From an uncultured Burkholderiaceae bacterium (GTDB lineage: Bacteria > Pseudomonadota > Gammaproteobacteria > Burkholderiales > Burkholderiaceae_F), in the NCBI GenBank assembly GCA_937936215.1, contig CALGWX010000198.1:1-15334 (forward strand): 15,334 nucleotides of DNA, in the 5' to 3' direction. Below the pieces are notes generated by a model, which did no database searches, was not told the DNA's origin, and saw only the letters and a list, made by a program, of their open reading frames with translations. Positions within the stretch are counted from its first letter, which is position 1, and each line of letters begins with the position of its first letter. Positions 6,672-13,273 of the stretch are shown one piece after another. The translations under genes and the position numbers were made by a program.

Positions 6672-8021
6672 ATGGACCGCGGAGAACTCGCCGACCTGCC
6701 GTGGCGGCTGCGCCGCAACCGCGTCACCCGCCGCGACGTGCTGTGGTTGTTCGGCGCCGGTGCGGCGGCGAGCCTGTCGGGCTGCGCCACCTCGCCGGTC
6801 ACGGGGCAGCGCATCCTGGTCGGCATGAGCGAGGAGGAGGAACGGCAGGTCGACCGCCAGGTCGCGCCGCACCAGTTCTCGCAGGACATGGGCGCGATCC
6901 AGGACGACGCGGTCAACCGCTATGTGGCGAGCCTCGGTGACCGGATGGACGACCTGACGCAGCGGCCGAACATGCCGTACTCGTACCGGGTGCTGAACGC
7001 CAACTACATCAACGCCTACACCTTCCCGGGCGGAGCGATGGGCGTGACCCGCGGCATCATGACCGAGCTGGGAAGTGAGGCGGAACTCGCCGCGCTGCTC
7101 GGCCACGAGATGGGCCACGTCAACGCCCGCCACGCCGCGCAGCGGCAGGGGCAGGCGATGCTGGCGCAGGCAGCGGTGGTGGGCCTGGCGGTGGTGACCT
7201 CGGCAAGCGATTCGTCGTGGGGCGGCCTGGCCGTGCTCGGCGGCCAGATCGGCGCCAGCGCCCTGCTCGCCTCGTACTCGCGCGACAACGAGCGCGAGGC
7301 CGACGCGCTCGGCCAGGACTACATGGTCAAGGCGGGTTATCCCGCCAGCGGCATGACGCAACTGCACGGGCTGCTGGTGCGCGAGTCGAAGGAAAAGCCG
7401 TCGCTGCTGGAAACGATGTTCTCCTCGCACCCGATGAGCAGCGAGCGGCTGGCCACGGCGCAGCGGCTGGCGGAGACGAAGTACGCGGCGAGCCTGTCGG
7501 CCAACCCGCAGCGCGAGCGCTACATGGACAGCACCGCCAGCCTGCGGCGCCTGAAGCCCGCGATCGACGCCTGCAAGAACGGCGAGATGGCGATGGCGCG
7601 CAAGCAGCTACCGCAGGCGCAGCAGCACTTCGCCGCGGCGCTGAAGCAGGCGCCGCAGGATTATCCGTCCAACCTGCTGATGGCGCGCTGCCTCGCCGCC
7701 CAGGGTCGCCGGCAGGATGCGCTGCGCTATGCCGACGCGGCGCGGGCGATCTACCCGCAGGAGGCGCAGGCGCACAAGCTCAGCGGCACGCTGCAGCTGG
7801 CCAACAAGAACCCGGGGGCCGCGGTGCAGCACTTCGAGCAGTTCGACCGTCTGCTGCCGGGCGACCCCGGCATCGCGTTCCTCAAGGGCGTGAGCTACGA
7901 AGGCGCCGGCACCTCGCGGGCGGCGGCGGAGAACTACGCCCGCTTCCTGCGCAGCGGCGGCCAGGGCGAGCCGGCGCAATACGCCACCAGCCGGCTGAAG
8001 GCCTGGGGCTACATCCGCTGA
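6672..8021 (+). CDS. M48-family metallopeptidase with TPR-like C-terminus, Tat lipoprotein
   Basis: Zinc metallopeptidase related to BepA/YfgC-type envelope proteases. ATG at 6672 is preferred over the in-frame GTG at 6651 because GGAGG (6661-6665) lies 6 nt upstream; this gives 449 aa. The N-terminus carries a twin-arginine motif (VTRRDVLWLFG, R20-R21) and a lipobox LSGC with Cys38, so it should be exported folded and lipid-anchored. The catalytic motif is HEMGH at 145-149; the third zinc ligand is E207 in NEREAD. FSSHPMSSERL near 250-260 is the usual M48 downstream motif. From about residue 303 to the end, helical repeats (QAQQHFAAALKQAPQDYPSN and following) look like TPRs, as in BepA. A Tat lipoprotein start is unusual, since BepA is Sec-exported. 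The MITE lies immediately upstream. Confidence 0.93.
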   Translation: MDRGELADLPWRLRRNRVTRRDVLWLFGAGAAASLSGCATSPVTGQRILVGMSEEEERQVDRQVAPHQFSQDMGAIQDDAVNRYVASLGDRMDDLTQRPNMPYSYRVLNANYINAYTFPGGAMGVTRGIMTELGSEAELAALLGHEMGHVNARHAAQRQGQAMLAQAAVVGLAVVTSASDSSWGGLAVLGGQIGASALLASYSRDNEREADALGQDYMVKAGYPASGMTQLHGLLVRESKEKPSLLETMFSSHPMSSERLATAQRLAETKYAASLSANPQRERYMDSTASLRRLKPAIDACKNGEMAMARKQLPQAQQHFAAALKQAPQDYPSNLLMARCLAAQGRRQDALRYADAARAIYPQEAQAHKLSGTLQLANKNPGAAVQHFEQFDRLLPGDPGIAFLKGVSYEGAGTSRAAAENYARFLRSGGQGEPAQYATSRLKAWGYIR

Positions 8022-8944
8022 ACGGAACAGCTGAGGCGGCGCCGTCGCCCGCCGCCCCGCCCGCCATCGATGGCGAGCGGCGCGCGACTCTCATACGGCC
8101 CGACGGTGCCCGCATCGCCTACCGCTGCCTGCCGGCGCGGCGGCCCTGTGGCAAGGCGCCGATGCTGCTGCTGCACGGCCTGGCCAGCAACCTGACGCGC
8201 TGGTCGGAGTTCGTCAGCCGCACGCGGCTGGCCGACGAGCGCGACCTCGTCCGCGTCGACCTGCGCGGCCACGGCGACTCGGCCACGCGCGGCCGCATCG
8301 GCCTGGAGACCTGGTGCGACGATCTGCTGGCGCTGCTCGATGCGCAGGGCGCGCCCCGGGCGGTGTGGGTGGGCCACAGCCTCGGCGCGCAGGTGGCGTT
8401 GTTCTGCGCCGCGCGGGCGCCGCAGCGGGTGGCGGGGCTGGCGCTCATCGACCCGGTGTTCCGCCCCGCGCTGCATGGCCGCTGGAGGTGGCTGGCGCGG
8501 GCCGCGCCCCTGCTGGCGCTCGCCGCCAGCCTCGTGCGGGCGCTGAACGCCGTGGGCCTGCGCCGGCGCGAGCTGCCGCCGCTCGACCTGCGCGCGCTCG
8601 ACGAACTGGCACGCGCCTCGCTGGGGTCGCCCGCGGCGGAGGCGCAGTTCATCCGCCGCTACAGCTCCATGCGCGCCGACCTGCGCACCTTTCGCACCGT
8701 GCACTACCTGCAGGAGCTGGTGGAGATGTTCCGCGACGTCGCTGCCCCGGAGCGCATCACCATGCCGACCCTCGTGCTGCTGTCCACCGGCGCCACGTTC
8801 GCCGACTTGGCGGCGATGCGGTCGATCGCGGCGCGCTTTCCCCGCGGCGAGGTGCGGACCATCGACTGCCATCACTGGCCGCTGACCGAGCGGCCCGATG
8901 AGGTGCGGCAGCTCATCGAGGCTTGGTGCACCGGCTTGCCGTAG
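8018..8944 (+). CDS. Alpha/beta-hydrolase fold protein (start codon uncertain, possibly CTG)
   Basis: Serine hydrolase of the alpha/beta fold: oxyanion motif LLLHG (residues 50-54 from the CTG), nucleophile elbow GHSLG with Ser121, a candidate acid Asp in STGATFAD, and catalytic His at 285/286 (DCHHWP). The substrate cannot be predicted. The homologous region begins before residue 25 (RATLIRPDGARIAYRC is the usual first strand pair), but this frame has no ATG, GTG or TTG between the end of the M48 gene and ATG 8162. Starting at ATG 8162 would delete the first strands and begin just before the HG motif. CTG at 8018 overlaps the M48 stop as CTGA, an arrangement that would allow translational coupling, giving 308 aa. 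I therefore place the start there tentatively. A sequencing error is an alternative. Confidence 0.85.
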   Translation: MNGTAEAAPSPAAPPAIDGERRATLIRPDGARIAYRCLPARRPCGKAPMLLLHGLASNLTRWSEFVSRTRLADERDLVRVDLRGHGDSATRGRIGLETWCDDLLALLDAQGAPRAVWVGHSLGAQVALFCAARAPQRVAGLALIDPVFRPALHGRWRWLARAAPLLALAASLVRALNAVGLRRRELPPLDLRALDELARASLGSPAAEAQFIRRYSSMRADLRTFRTVHYLQELVEMFRDVAAPERITMPTLVLLSTGATFADLAAMRSIAARFPRGEVRTIDCHHWPLTERPDEVRQLIEAWCTGLP

Positions 8945-9124
8945 CCGCTGGGCCTCGCGATCGGCGGGCCGGCGGCCGGCCGCGTCGGTTGTCCGCAGCG
9001 CCACCGGCGCGGCCGAGTCCGATGCCCAGTCAGCCAGCAACAACCGCCCGCGTCGGTTGCCAGACGCAGCGGCGGCGGCAAGAATCCGCTTCGCCCCATA
9101 ACGACTTCACAGGGAGACCCGCCG
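8945..9124. other. Intergenic region with short repeats and a small hairpin
   Basis: CCGCGTCGGTTG occurs twice as a direct repeat (8980-8991 and 9048-9059). The second copy pairs with CAACCG at 9041-9046 to make a 6-bp hairpin with a 7-nt loop. There is no T-tract. The acylase ribosome site AGGGAGA (9111-9117) lies at the right end. A promoter for the acylase gene could be here, but no good hexamers are visible. Confidence 0.35.
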
Positions 9125-11578
9125 ATGCCACTGCCCGCCGCGCGCCGCCGCGCGCTCCATTTCGTTTGCTGCGCCGCCGCGGCCATCGCTGTTGCCGGCT
9201 GCAGCGGCGGCGACGGTCCGCGCAATCCCTCCGATCCGAAGCCGCTGCCTGCCGGCACCGCGGCCGAGATCCGCCGCACCAGCTTCGGCATCCCGCACAT
9301 CATCGCGCGCGACGAGAAGGGTCTCGGCTACGGCATCGGCTACGCCTACGCGCAGGACAACTTCTGCGTGCTCGCCGACGAGATCGTCACCGTCAACGGC
9401 GAGCGCAGCCGTTACTTCGGCCCCGACGCGACCAACATCTACCAGCGCAACAACCTGCGCATGGACTTCTACTTCAAGCTGATCAACGACGACGCGGCCG
9501 CCGACGCCTTCTGGGCGACACAGAGCGCCGACGTGAAGGCGCTGTTCGAGGGCTACGTGCTTGGCGTCAACCGTTACTTGAAGGAAAAGGGCGTCGGCGG
9601 GCTGGCCGCCGATTGCCGCAACCAGCCCTGGGTGCGGCCGATCACCACCCGCGACATGATGAAGCTGGTCCGCCGCATGGGCGTGGAGGCGAGCGGCATG
9701 CAGTTCATCGACGCGATGTTCGCCGCTCAGCCGCCGGCGGTGACCTCGGCCTCGGCCGCGCCGCGCGGCAAGCCCGCCACGCAGATGGCGCGCGCGGCCA
9801 AGCTGATGCTCGCCGCCACCGACGGGCCGCTGTCGAAGGCGCACTGGGATGACCTGCGCGAGCGCTTCGGCAGCAACGCGCTGGCACTCGGGGCCGAGGC
9901 CACCGACACCGGCCGCGGCATGCTGTTCGGCAACCCCCACTTCCCGTGGTTCGGCATCCTGCGCTTCTACCAGATGCACCTGACCATCCCGGGCAAGATG
10001 GACGTGATGGGCGGGGCCCTGAACGGCTTTCCGGGCATCAACATCGGCTTCACCAACGAGTTCGCCTGGAGCCACACCGTCAACACGTCGGCGCACTTCA
10101 CGCTGTACGTGCTGCAGCTCGACCCGGCCGACCCGACCCGCTACGTCTACGACGGCCAGATGCGCGAGATGGTGCGCAACGTGCTCACCGTGCAGGTGCG
10201 GCAGGCCAATGGCTCGGTGGTGCCCGTCAGCCGCACTTACTACAGTTCCTCGCACGGGCCGATCGTGGTGATCCCGGGGCAACTGGCGTGGGACCGCGCC
10301 ATGGCCTTTGCGATCCGCGACGCCAACCTCGAGAACACGCGCCTGGTCGAGTACTTCCACCGCGTCAACAAGGCGAGGAACCTCGCCGAGTTCAGGACGG
10401 TGGTGGAGACCGTCGTCGGCAATCCCTGGACCAACACCATCGCCGTGGACCGCGGCGGCACCGCCTACTACGCCAACGTCACCCCGGTGCCGCACGTGAG
10501 CACCGCCAAGGAGCAGGCGTGCGTCGCGCCGCCATTTAAGCCGCTGATCGCCGCCAGCGGCCTGTTCGTGCTCGCCGGCTCGACCTCCGCCTGCGAGTGG
10601 ACGATCGACCCGGCGGCGCCGCAGCCGGGGATCTTCGCCGGCAAGGACCTGCCGCAAATGACGCGCCGCGACTTCGTGCACAACGCCAACGACAGTTCGT
10701 GGCTCACCAACCCGGCGGCGCCGATGACGGGCTTCCCGGCCATCGTCAGCCGCGACGGCTACGAGCAGAACGGCCGCACCCGCATGGGGCTGGCGCAGGC
10801 CATGGCGCGGCTGGCCGGCACCGACGGCCGCCCTGGCAACAAGTTCAGCATGGAGGCGCTGCGCGAGATCGTGCTGTCCAACCGCGTCTACTACGCCGAG
10901 GTGGCCCTGGCCGACGCCGTCGAGGTGATGTGCGCCGGCAGCCTGTCGCACACCGTCGACGGCCAGACGGTCGATCTCACCACCGCCTGCAACGTGCTGA
11001 AGGCCTGGGACCGCCGCTCCGAGCTGGAAAGCGTCGGCGTGAATCTTTTCGAGGCCTTCTGGACCCGCGCCCGCTCCTCGTCGATCTGGGCAGTGCCGTT
11101 CAACCCCGCCGACCCGGTGAACACCCCGCGCGGCGTCGTCAAGAACAACCCGGCGGTGACAACCGCGCTGCGCGACGCGCTGGCGCGCGCCGTGATCAGC
11201 CAGGCTTCAGCCGGCATCCCGATCGATCGGCCGTGGTACTGGATCCAGCTGGCGACGAAGAACGTGCCGCTGCCGATCCACGGCGCCGACGGCAACCTCG
11301 GCAACTACAACGCGATCCGCAGCGCCCCGATCGGCAGCCGCCTGCCTGGCGCCCGCGCGGTGACCTACGGCACCAGTTACATCCAGACCGTGACCTGGGA
11401 CGACGAGAAGCCGCTCGTGGGCGCCTTCCTCAGTTACTCCAACTCGACCGACGCAACGTCGCCCTACTACGCCGACCAGACCTACCGGTTCTATCTCAAG
11501 GACTGGATCCGGCTACCGTTCACGAACTTCGAGGTCACGACCGACCCGAACTTCTCGTCGATCGTGATCAGCGAGTAG
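9125..11578 (+). CDS. Ntn-hydrolase acylase of the PvdQ/penicillin acylase family, predicted lipoprotein
   Basis: Self-processing amidase that cleaves acyl-amide bonds; relatives include acyl-homoserine-lactone acylases, PvdQ and aculeacin acylase. 817 aa. The N-terminus is a lipoprotein signal with Cys26 (IAVAGC). The alpha subunit is followed by a spacer about 200-249, then the autocleavage site FG-SNA with Ser250 as the new beta-chain N-terminus. Numbering the beta chain from Ser250, H272 (GNPHFPW) is beta-23 and V319 (SHTVN) is beta-70, the same positions as PvdQ His23 and Val70. HNANDSSW (N520/N522) is near PvdQ Asn269. Ribosome site AGGGAGA is 7 nt before the ATG. Lipid anchoring differs from soluble periplasmic PvdQ. 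AHL quenching, phenolic or peptide deacylation are all possible; no pyoverdine genes are nearby. Confidence 0.93.
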   Translation: MPLPAARRRALHFVCCAAAAIAVAGCSGGDGPRNPSDPKPLPAGTAAEIRRTSFGIPHIIARDEKGLGYGIGYAYAQDNFCVLADEIVTVNGERSRYFGPDATNIYQRNNLRMDFYFKLINDDAAADAFWATQSADVKALFEGYVLGVNRYLKEKGVGGLAADCRNQPWVRPITTRDMMKLVRRMGVEASGMQFIDAMFAAQPPAVTSASAAPRGKPATQMARAAKLMLAATDGPLSKAHWDDLRERFGSNALALGAEATDTGRGMLFGNPHFPWFGILRFYQMHLTIPGKMDVMGGALNGFPGINIGFTNEFAWSHTVNTSAHFTLYVLQLDPADPTRYVYDGQMREMVRNVLTVQVRQANGSVVPVSRTYYSSSHGPIVVIPGQLAWDRAMAFAIRDANLENTRLVEYFHRVNKARNLAEFRTVVETVVGNPWTNTIAVDRGGTAYYANVTPVPHVSTAKEQACVAPPFKPLIAASGLFVLAGSTSACEWTIDPAAPQPGIFAGKDLPQMTRRDFVHNANDSSWLTNPAAPMTGFPAIVSRDGYEQNGRTRMGLAQAMARLAGTDGRPGNKFSMEALREIVLSNRVYYAEVALADAVEVMCAGSLSHTVDGQTVDLTTACNVLKAWDRRSELESVGVNLFEAFWTRARSSSIWAVPFNPADPVNTPRGVVKNNPAVTTALRDALARAVISQASAGIPIDRPWYWIQLATKNVPLPIHGADGNLGNYNAIRSAPIGSRLPGARAVTYGTSYIQTVTWDDEKPLVGAFLSYSNSTDATSPYYADQTYRFYLKDWIRLPFTNFEVTTDPNFSSIVISE

Positions 11579-11580
11579 CG

Positions 11581-11631
11581 GCCGCCCTCGGGCGGCAGGC
11601 GCAATGGAGCGGCCGGGTGCCGCCCCTTTTT
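11581..11631 (+). terminator. Probable terminator of the acylase gene
   Basis: Two hairpins follow the acylase stop. The first is GCCGCC-CTCG-GGCGGC (11581-11596), directly after the TAG, without a T-run. The second is GCGGC-CGGGT-GCCGC (11609-11623), followed by CCC and five Ts (11627-11631), the layout of a short intrinsic terminator. Confidence 0.5.
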
Positions 11632-11889
11632 GCTTTCGCAGCGCCGGCGATGCCCGCCGCCGAGGCGATGGCCGCGATGCCCGCCGCCGAGGCGCCGGCC
11701 GACGGCGGCCGCGGCGGCCGCCGTCGAATCCACGCCGCGCTTCGCGTGGGGGCGCTCGCTCCGCCCGCCTGGCGCCACCCTTTCGGCCCACGCCCCCGTC
11801 ACCCGCGCGTCGGCTCCTCGCCCCCGACTCCTCCGTTCGACCCCCGGGGCGGACGGCGGCCCGGCGGCGCCGCGCTTCGGGGGGGACGG
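11632..11889. repeat. Convergent intergenic region with tandem repeat and GC hairpin
   Basis: Together with the terminator region this makes a 311-bp gene-free stretch between two convergent genes. A 21-bp unit occurs at 11647-11667 and again at 11674-11694 (period 27, identical in both copies; core ATGCCCGCCGCCGAGGC). A perfect 11-bp inverted repeat GACGGCGGCCG with a 3-nt loop spans 11701-11725, and CACGC/GCGTG brackets 11731-11748. The hairpins may block read-through from either side. From about 11750 to 11880 the plus strand is markedly C-rich. The only open frames are low-complexity continuations, so I call no gene. Confidence 0.5.
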
Positions 11890-13059
11890 TCAGGCGCCAA
11901 AGACGAAGCGCGTGCCGGTGGAGGAGCGGATGAACCGATTCGGCATCTCGGCCTGGACGATGCCGATGAATGCCTCGCCCGAGCAGTGCATCGGGATGAC
12001 GACGTCGGGGTTCAGCTTCTTCAGCTCCATCGCGGTCTGCCGCTGGTAATCGATGGGATGCGGGGCCAGGTGAAAGCCGCCGAGGACGGCGTGAACCCTG
12101 TCGGTGCCGGCCACCCGCATGGCCGCCCGCACCGAATTGACGATGCCGCGATGGCCGCAGGAGGTCATCACCACCAGCCCCCGATCCTTGACGAGGAAGG
12201 CCGTGGCCTGCTCGTGCTCGAAGTCGTCCGGTACCACCGTGAGGTTGCGCTTGGCCTCGGACAGCTTCTCCGGCGCGCAGCCGAGCGCACCCTGCATGCC
12301 GACCGCCATCCGCGTCGGCGACAGCACGCGCTCGAACGACTCGTTGGCGATCCGGCCAGTGGTGAAACCATGGTCGGCGATCACCGACGGCCGCTCGGCG
12401 AAGGTCACCGTCAACCCCGCGGCGCGGATCGCCTCGCGGTCGAGCGCGCCGAAGCTGCCCGCCTCGCCCGGCACGTTCAGTTCGCGGCTGCAGAAGCACT
12501 CCTCGCTGCCCAGGTAGAACGGCAACCCGTTTCTGAGCTTGCCCTTGTTGGCGTCGAGAAAGCCAACCAGGCCGCCGAAATGGTCGAAGTGACCATGCGA
12601 TAGCGCCAGCGCGTCGAGTTTTGAGGCATCGATGCCGGCGAGCAGCAGGTTGTTCAGCAGCGCTTCTGGCGTGTAGCCGAAGTCGAACAGCACCTGCCGC
12701 GTCTCGCCGCCGCGCGTCGACTCGATGTGCAGCGCCAGCCCCCACTCGTTCTGCAGGGTCCGGCGCGGCGGCGTGCGCGGCGCCACCGCAAACCCCAGCC
12801 GCTGCACCTGCACGCCCGCGATCGTTCCGCCGCGCTCGAACGCGTGGTGGTACGAGTCCGTCACCACGCGCACCGCGACGCGGTCGACCACCGGCACCTC
12901 CGCGGGCGAGGCGATCGGCTTCGCCTCGGCGACCCGGCCGGCGAACAGCCCGCCGGCGGCGAGCGCCGCGAGCGAACCGACGCCGGCGCGGAACAGCCTG
13001 CGACGCTGCGGGCTGCCCAGATAGCCGCCCTGATCGAGTCCGGAATGGGTGCGGTCCAT
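11890..13059 (-). CDS. Tat-exported metallo-beta-lactamase-fold hydrolase (COG1237-like)
   Basis: ATG at 13059 is chosen over the in-frame upstream start at 13095 because GAGGAGA lies 5 nt before it; 389 aa. The N-terminus has a twin-arginine signal (SPQRRRLFRAG, R19-R21) with likely cleavage after AEA (about residue 46). The metal-binding motif HGHFDH is at 155-160 (H155, H157, D159, H160), with further candidate ligands in SCGHRG and GGFHLAP and a conserved MHCSGE near the C-terminus. The overall pattern (LFDFGYTPEALLNNL, then LSHGHFDHFGGL) resembles the group annotated as dihydropterin-ribofuranosylaminobenzene phosphate synthase-like hydrolases, whose bacterial function is mostly unknown. 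Export argues against a folate or methanopterin role. It is divergent from the FAD oxidoreductase gene and convergent with the acylase. Confidence 0.92.
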   Translation of the reverse strand: MDRTHSGLDQGGYLGSPQRRRLFRAGVGSLAALAAGGLFAGRVAEAKPIASPAEVPVVDRVAVRVVTDSYHHAFERGGTIAGVQVQRLGFAVAPRTPPRRTLQNEWGLALHIESTRGGETRQVLFDFGYTPEALLNNLLLAGIDASKLDALALSHGHFDHFGGLVGFLDANKGKLRNGLPFYLGSEECFCSRELNVPGEAGSFGALDREAIRAAGLTVTFAERPSVIADHGFTTGRIANESFERVLSPTRMAVGMQGALGCAPEKLSEAKRNLTVVPDDFEHEQATAFLVKDRGLVVMTSCGHRGIVNSVRAAMRVAGTDRVHAVLGGFHLAPHPIDYQRQTAMELKKLNPDVVIPMHCSGEAFIGIVQAEMPNRFIRSSTGTRFVFGA

Positions 13060-13273
13060 GCGCGTCTCCTCGCTTGTCGTTGGTGTGCGCGGCAATCTGC
13101 GGCGGGCAGCGGGGCCCTGTCAAGGCAGCCACCCACGCCATCGCGGGGAAGAGTGACGGACCGTTTCGCGGCGACGACCCGCATGGGCGCTTCGCCAGGC
13201 GAGGCCAAGCCAAGAAACGGGCGCCGAGCGTGTGACCCGCAACGGCCAACTTCGCCTCGCGCCAAGGCGCCCT
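13060..13273. promoter_or_regulatory. Divergent intergenic region between the MBL hydrolase and FAD oxidoreductase genes
   Basis: About 214 bp that must carry promoters for both divergent genes. It contains the minus-strand ribosome site GAGGAGA (complement of 13065-13071) and, at the right, AAGG (13264-13267) before the oxidoreductase ATG. A small palindrome TCGCC-A-GGCGA lies at 13192-13202. No confident -35/-10 pair was found. Confidence 0.3.

Noticed and set aside
7217..8017. Extension of the alpha/beta hydrolase upstream through the M48 gene, making a 575-aa protein
   Set aside because: The upstream part is a shifted reading of the M48 TPR region with Gly/Arg/Ala-rich noise; only the part after about 8018 looks like a hydrolase.
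9107..10951. A 614-codon minus-strand open frame opposite the acylase
   Set aside because: Low-complexity His/Val/Arg translation; the acylase frame has every catalytic residue.
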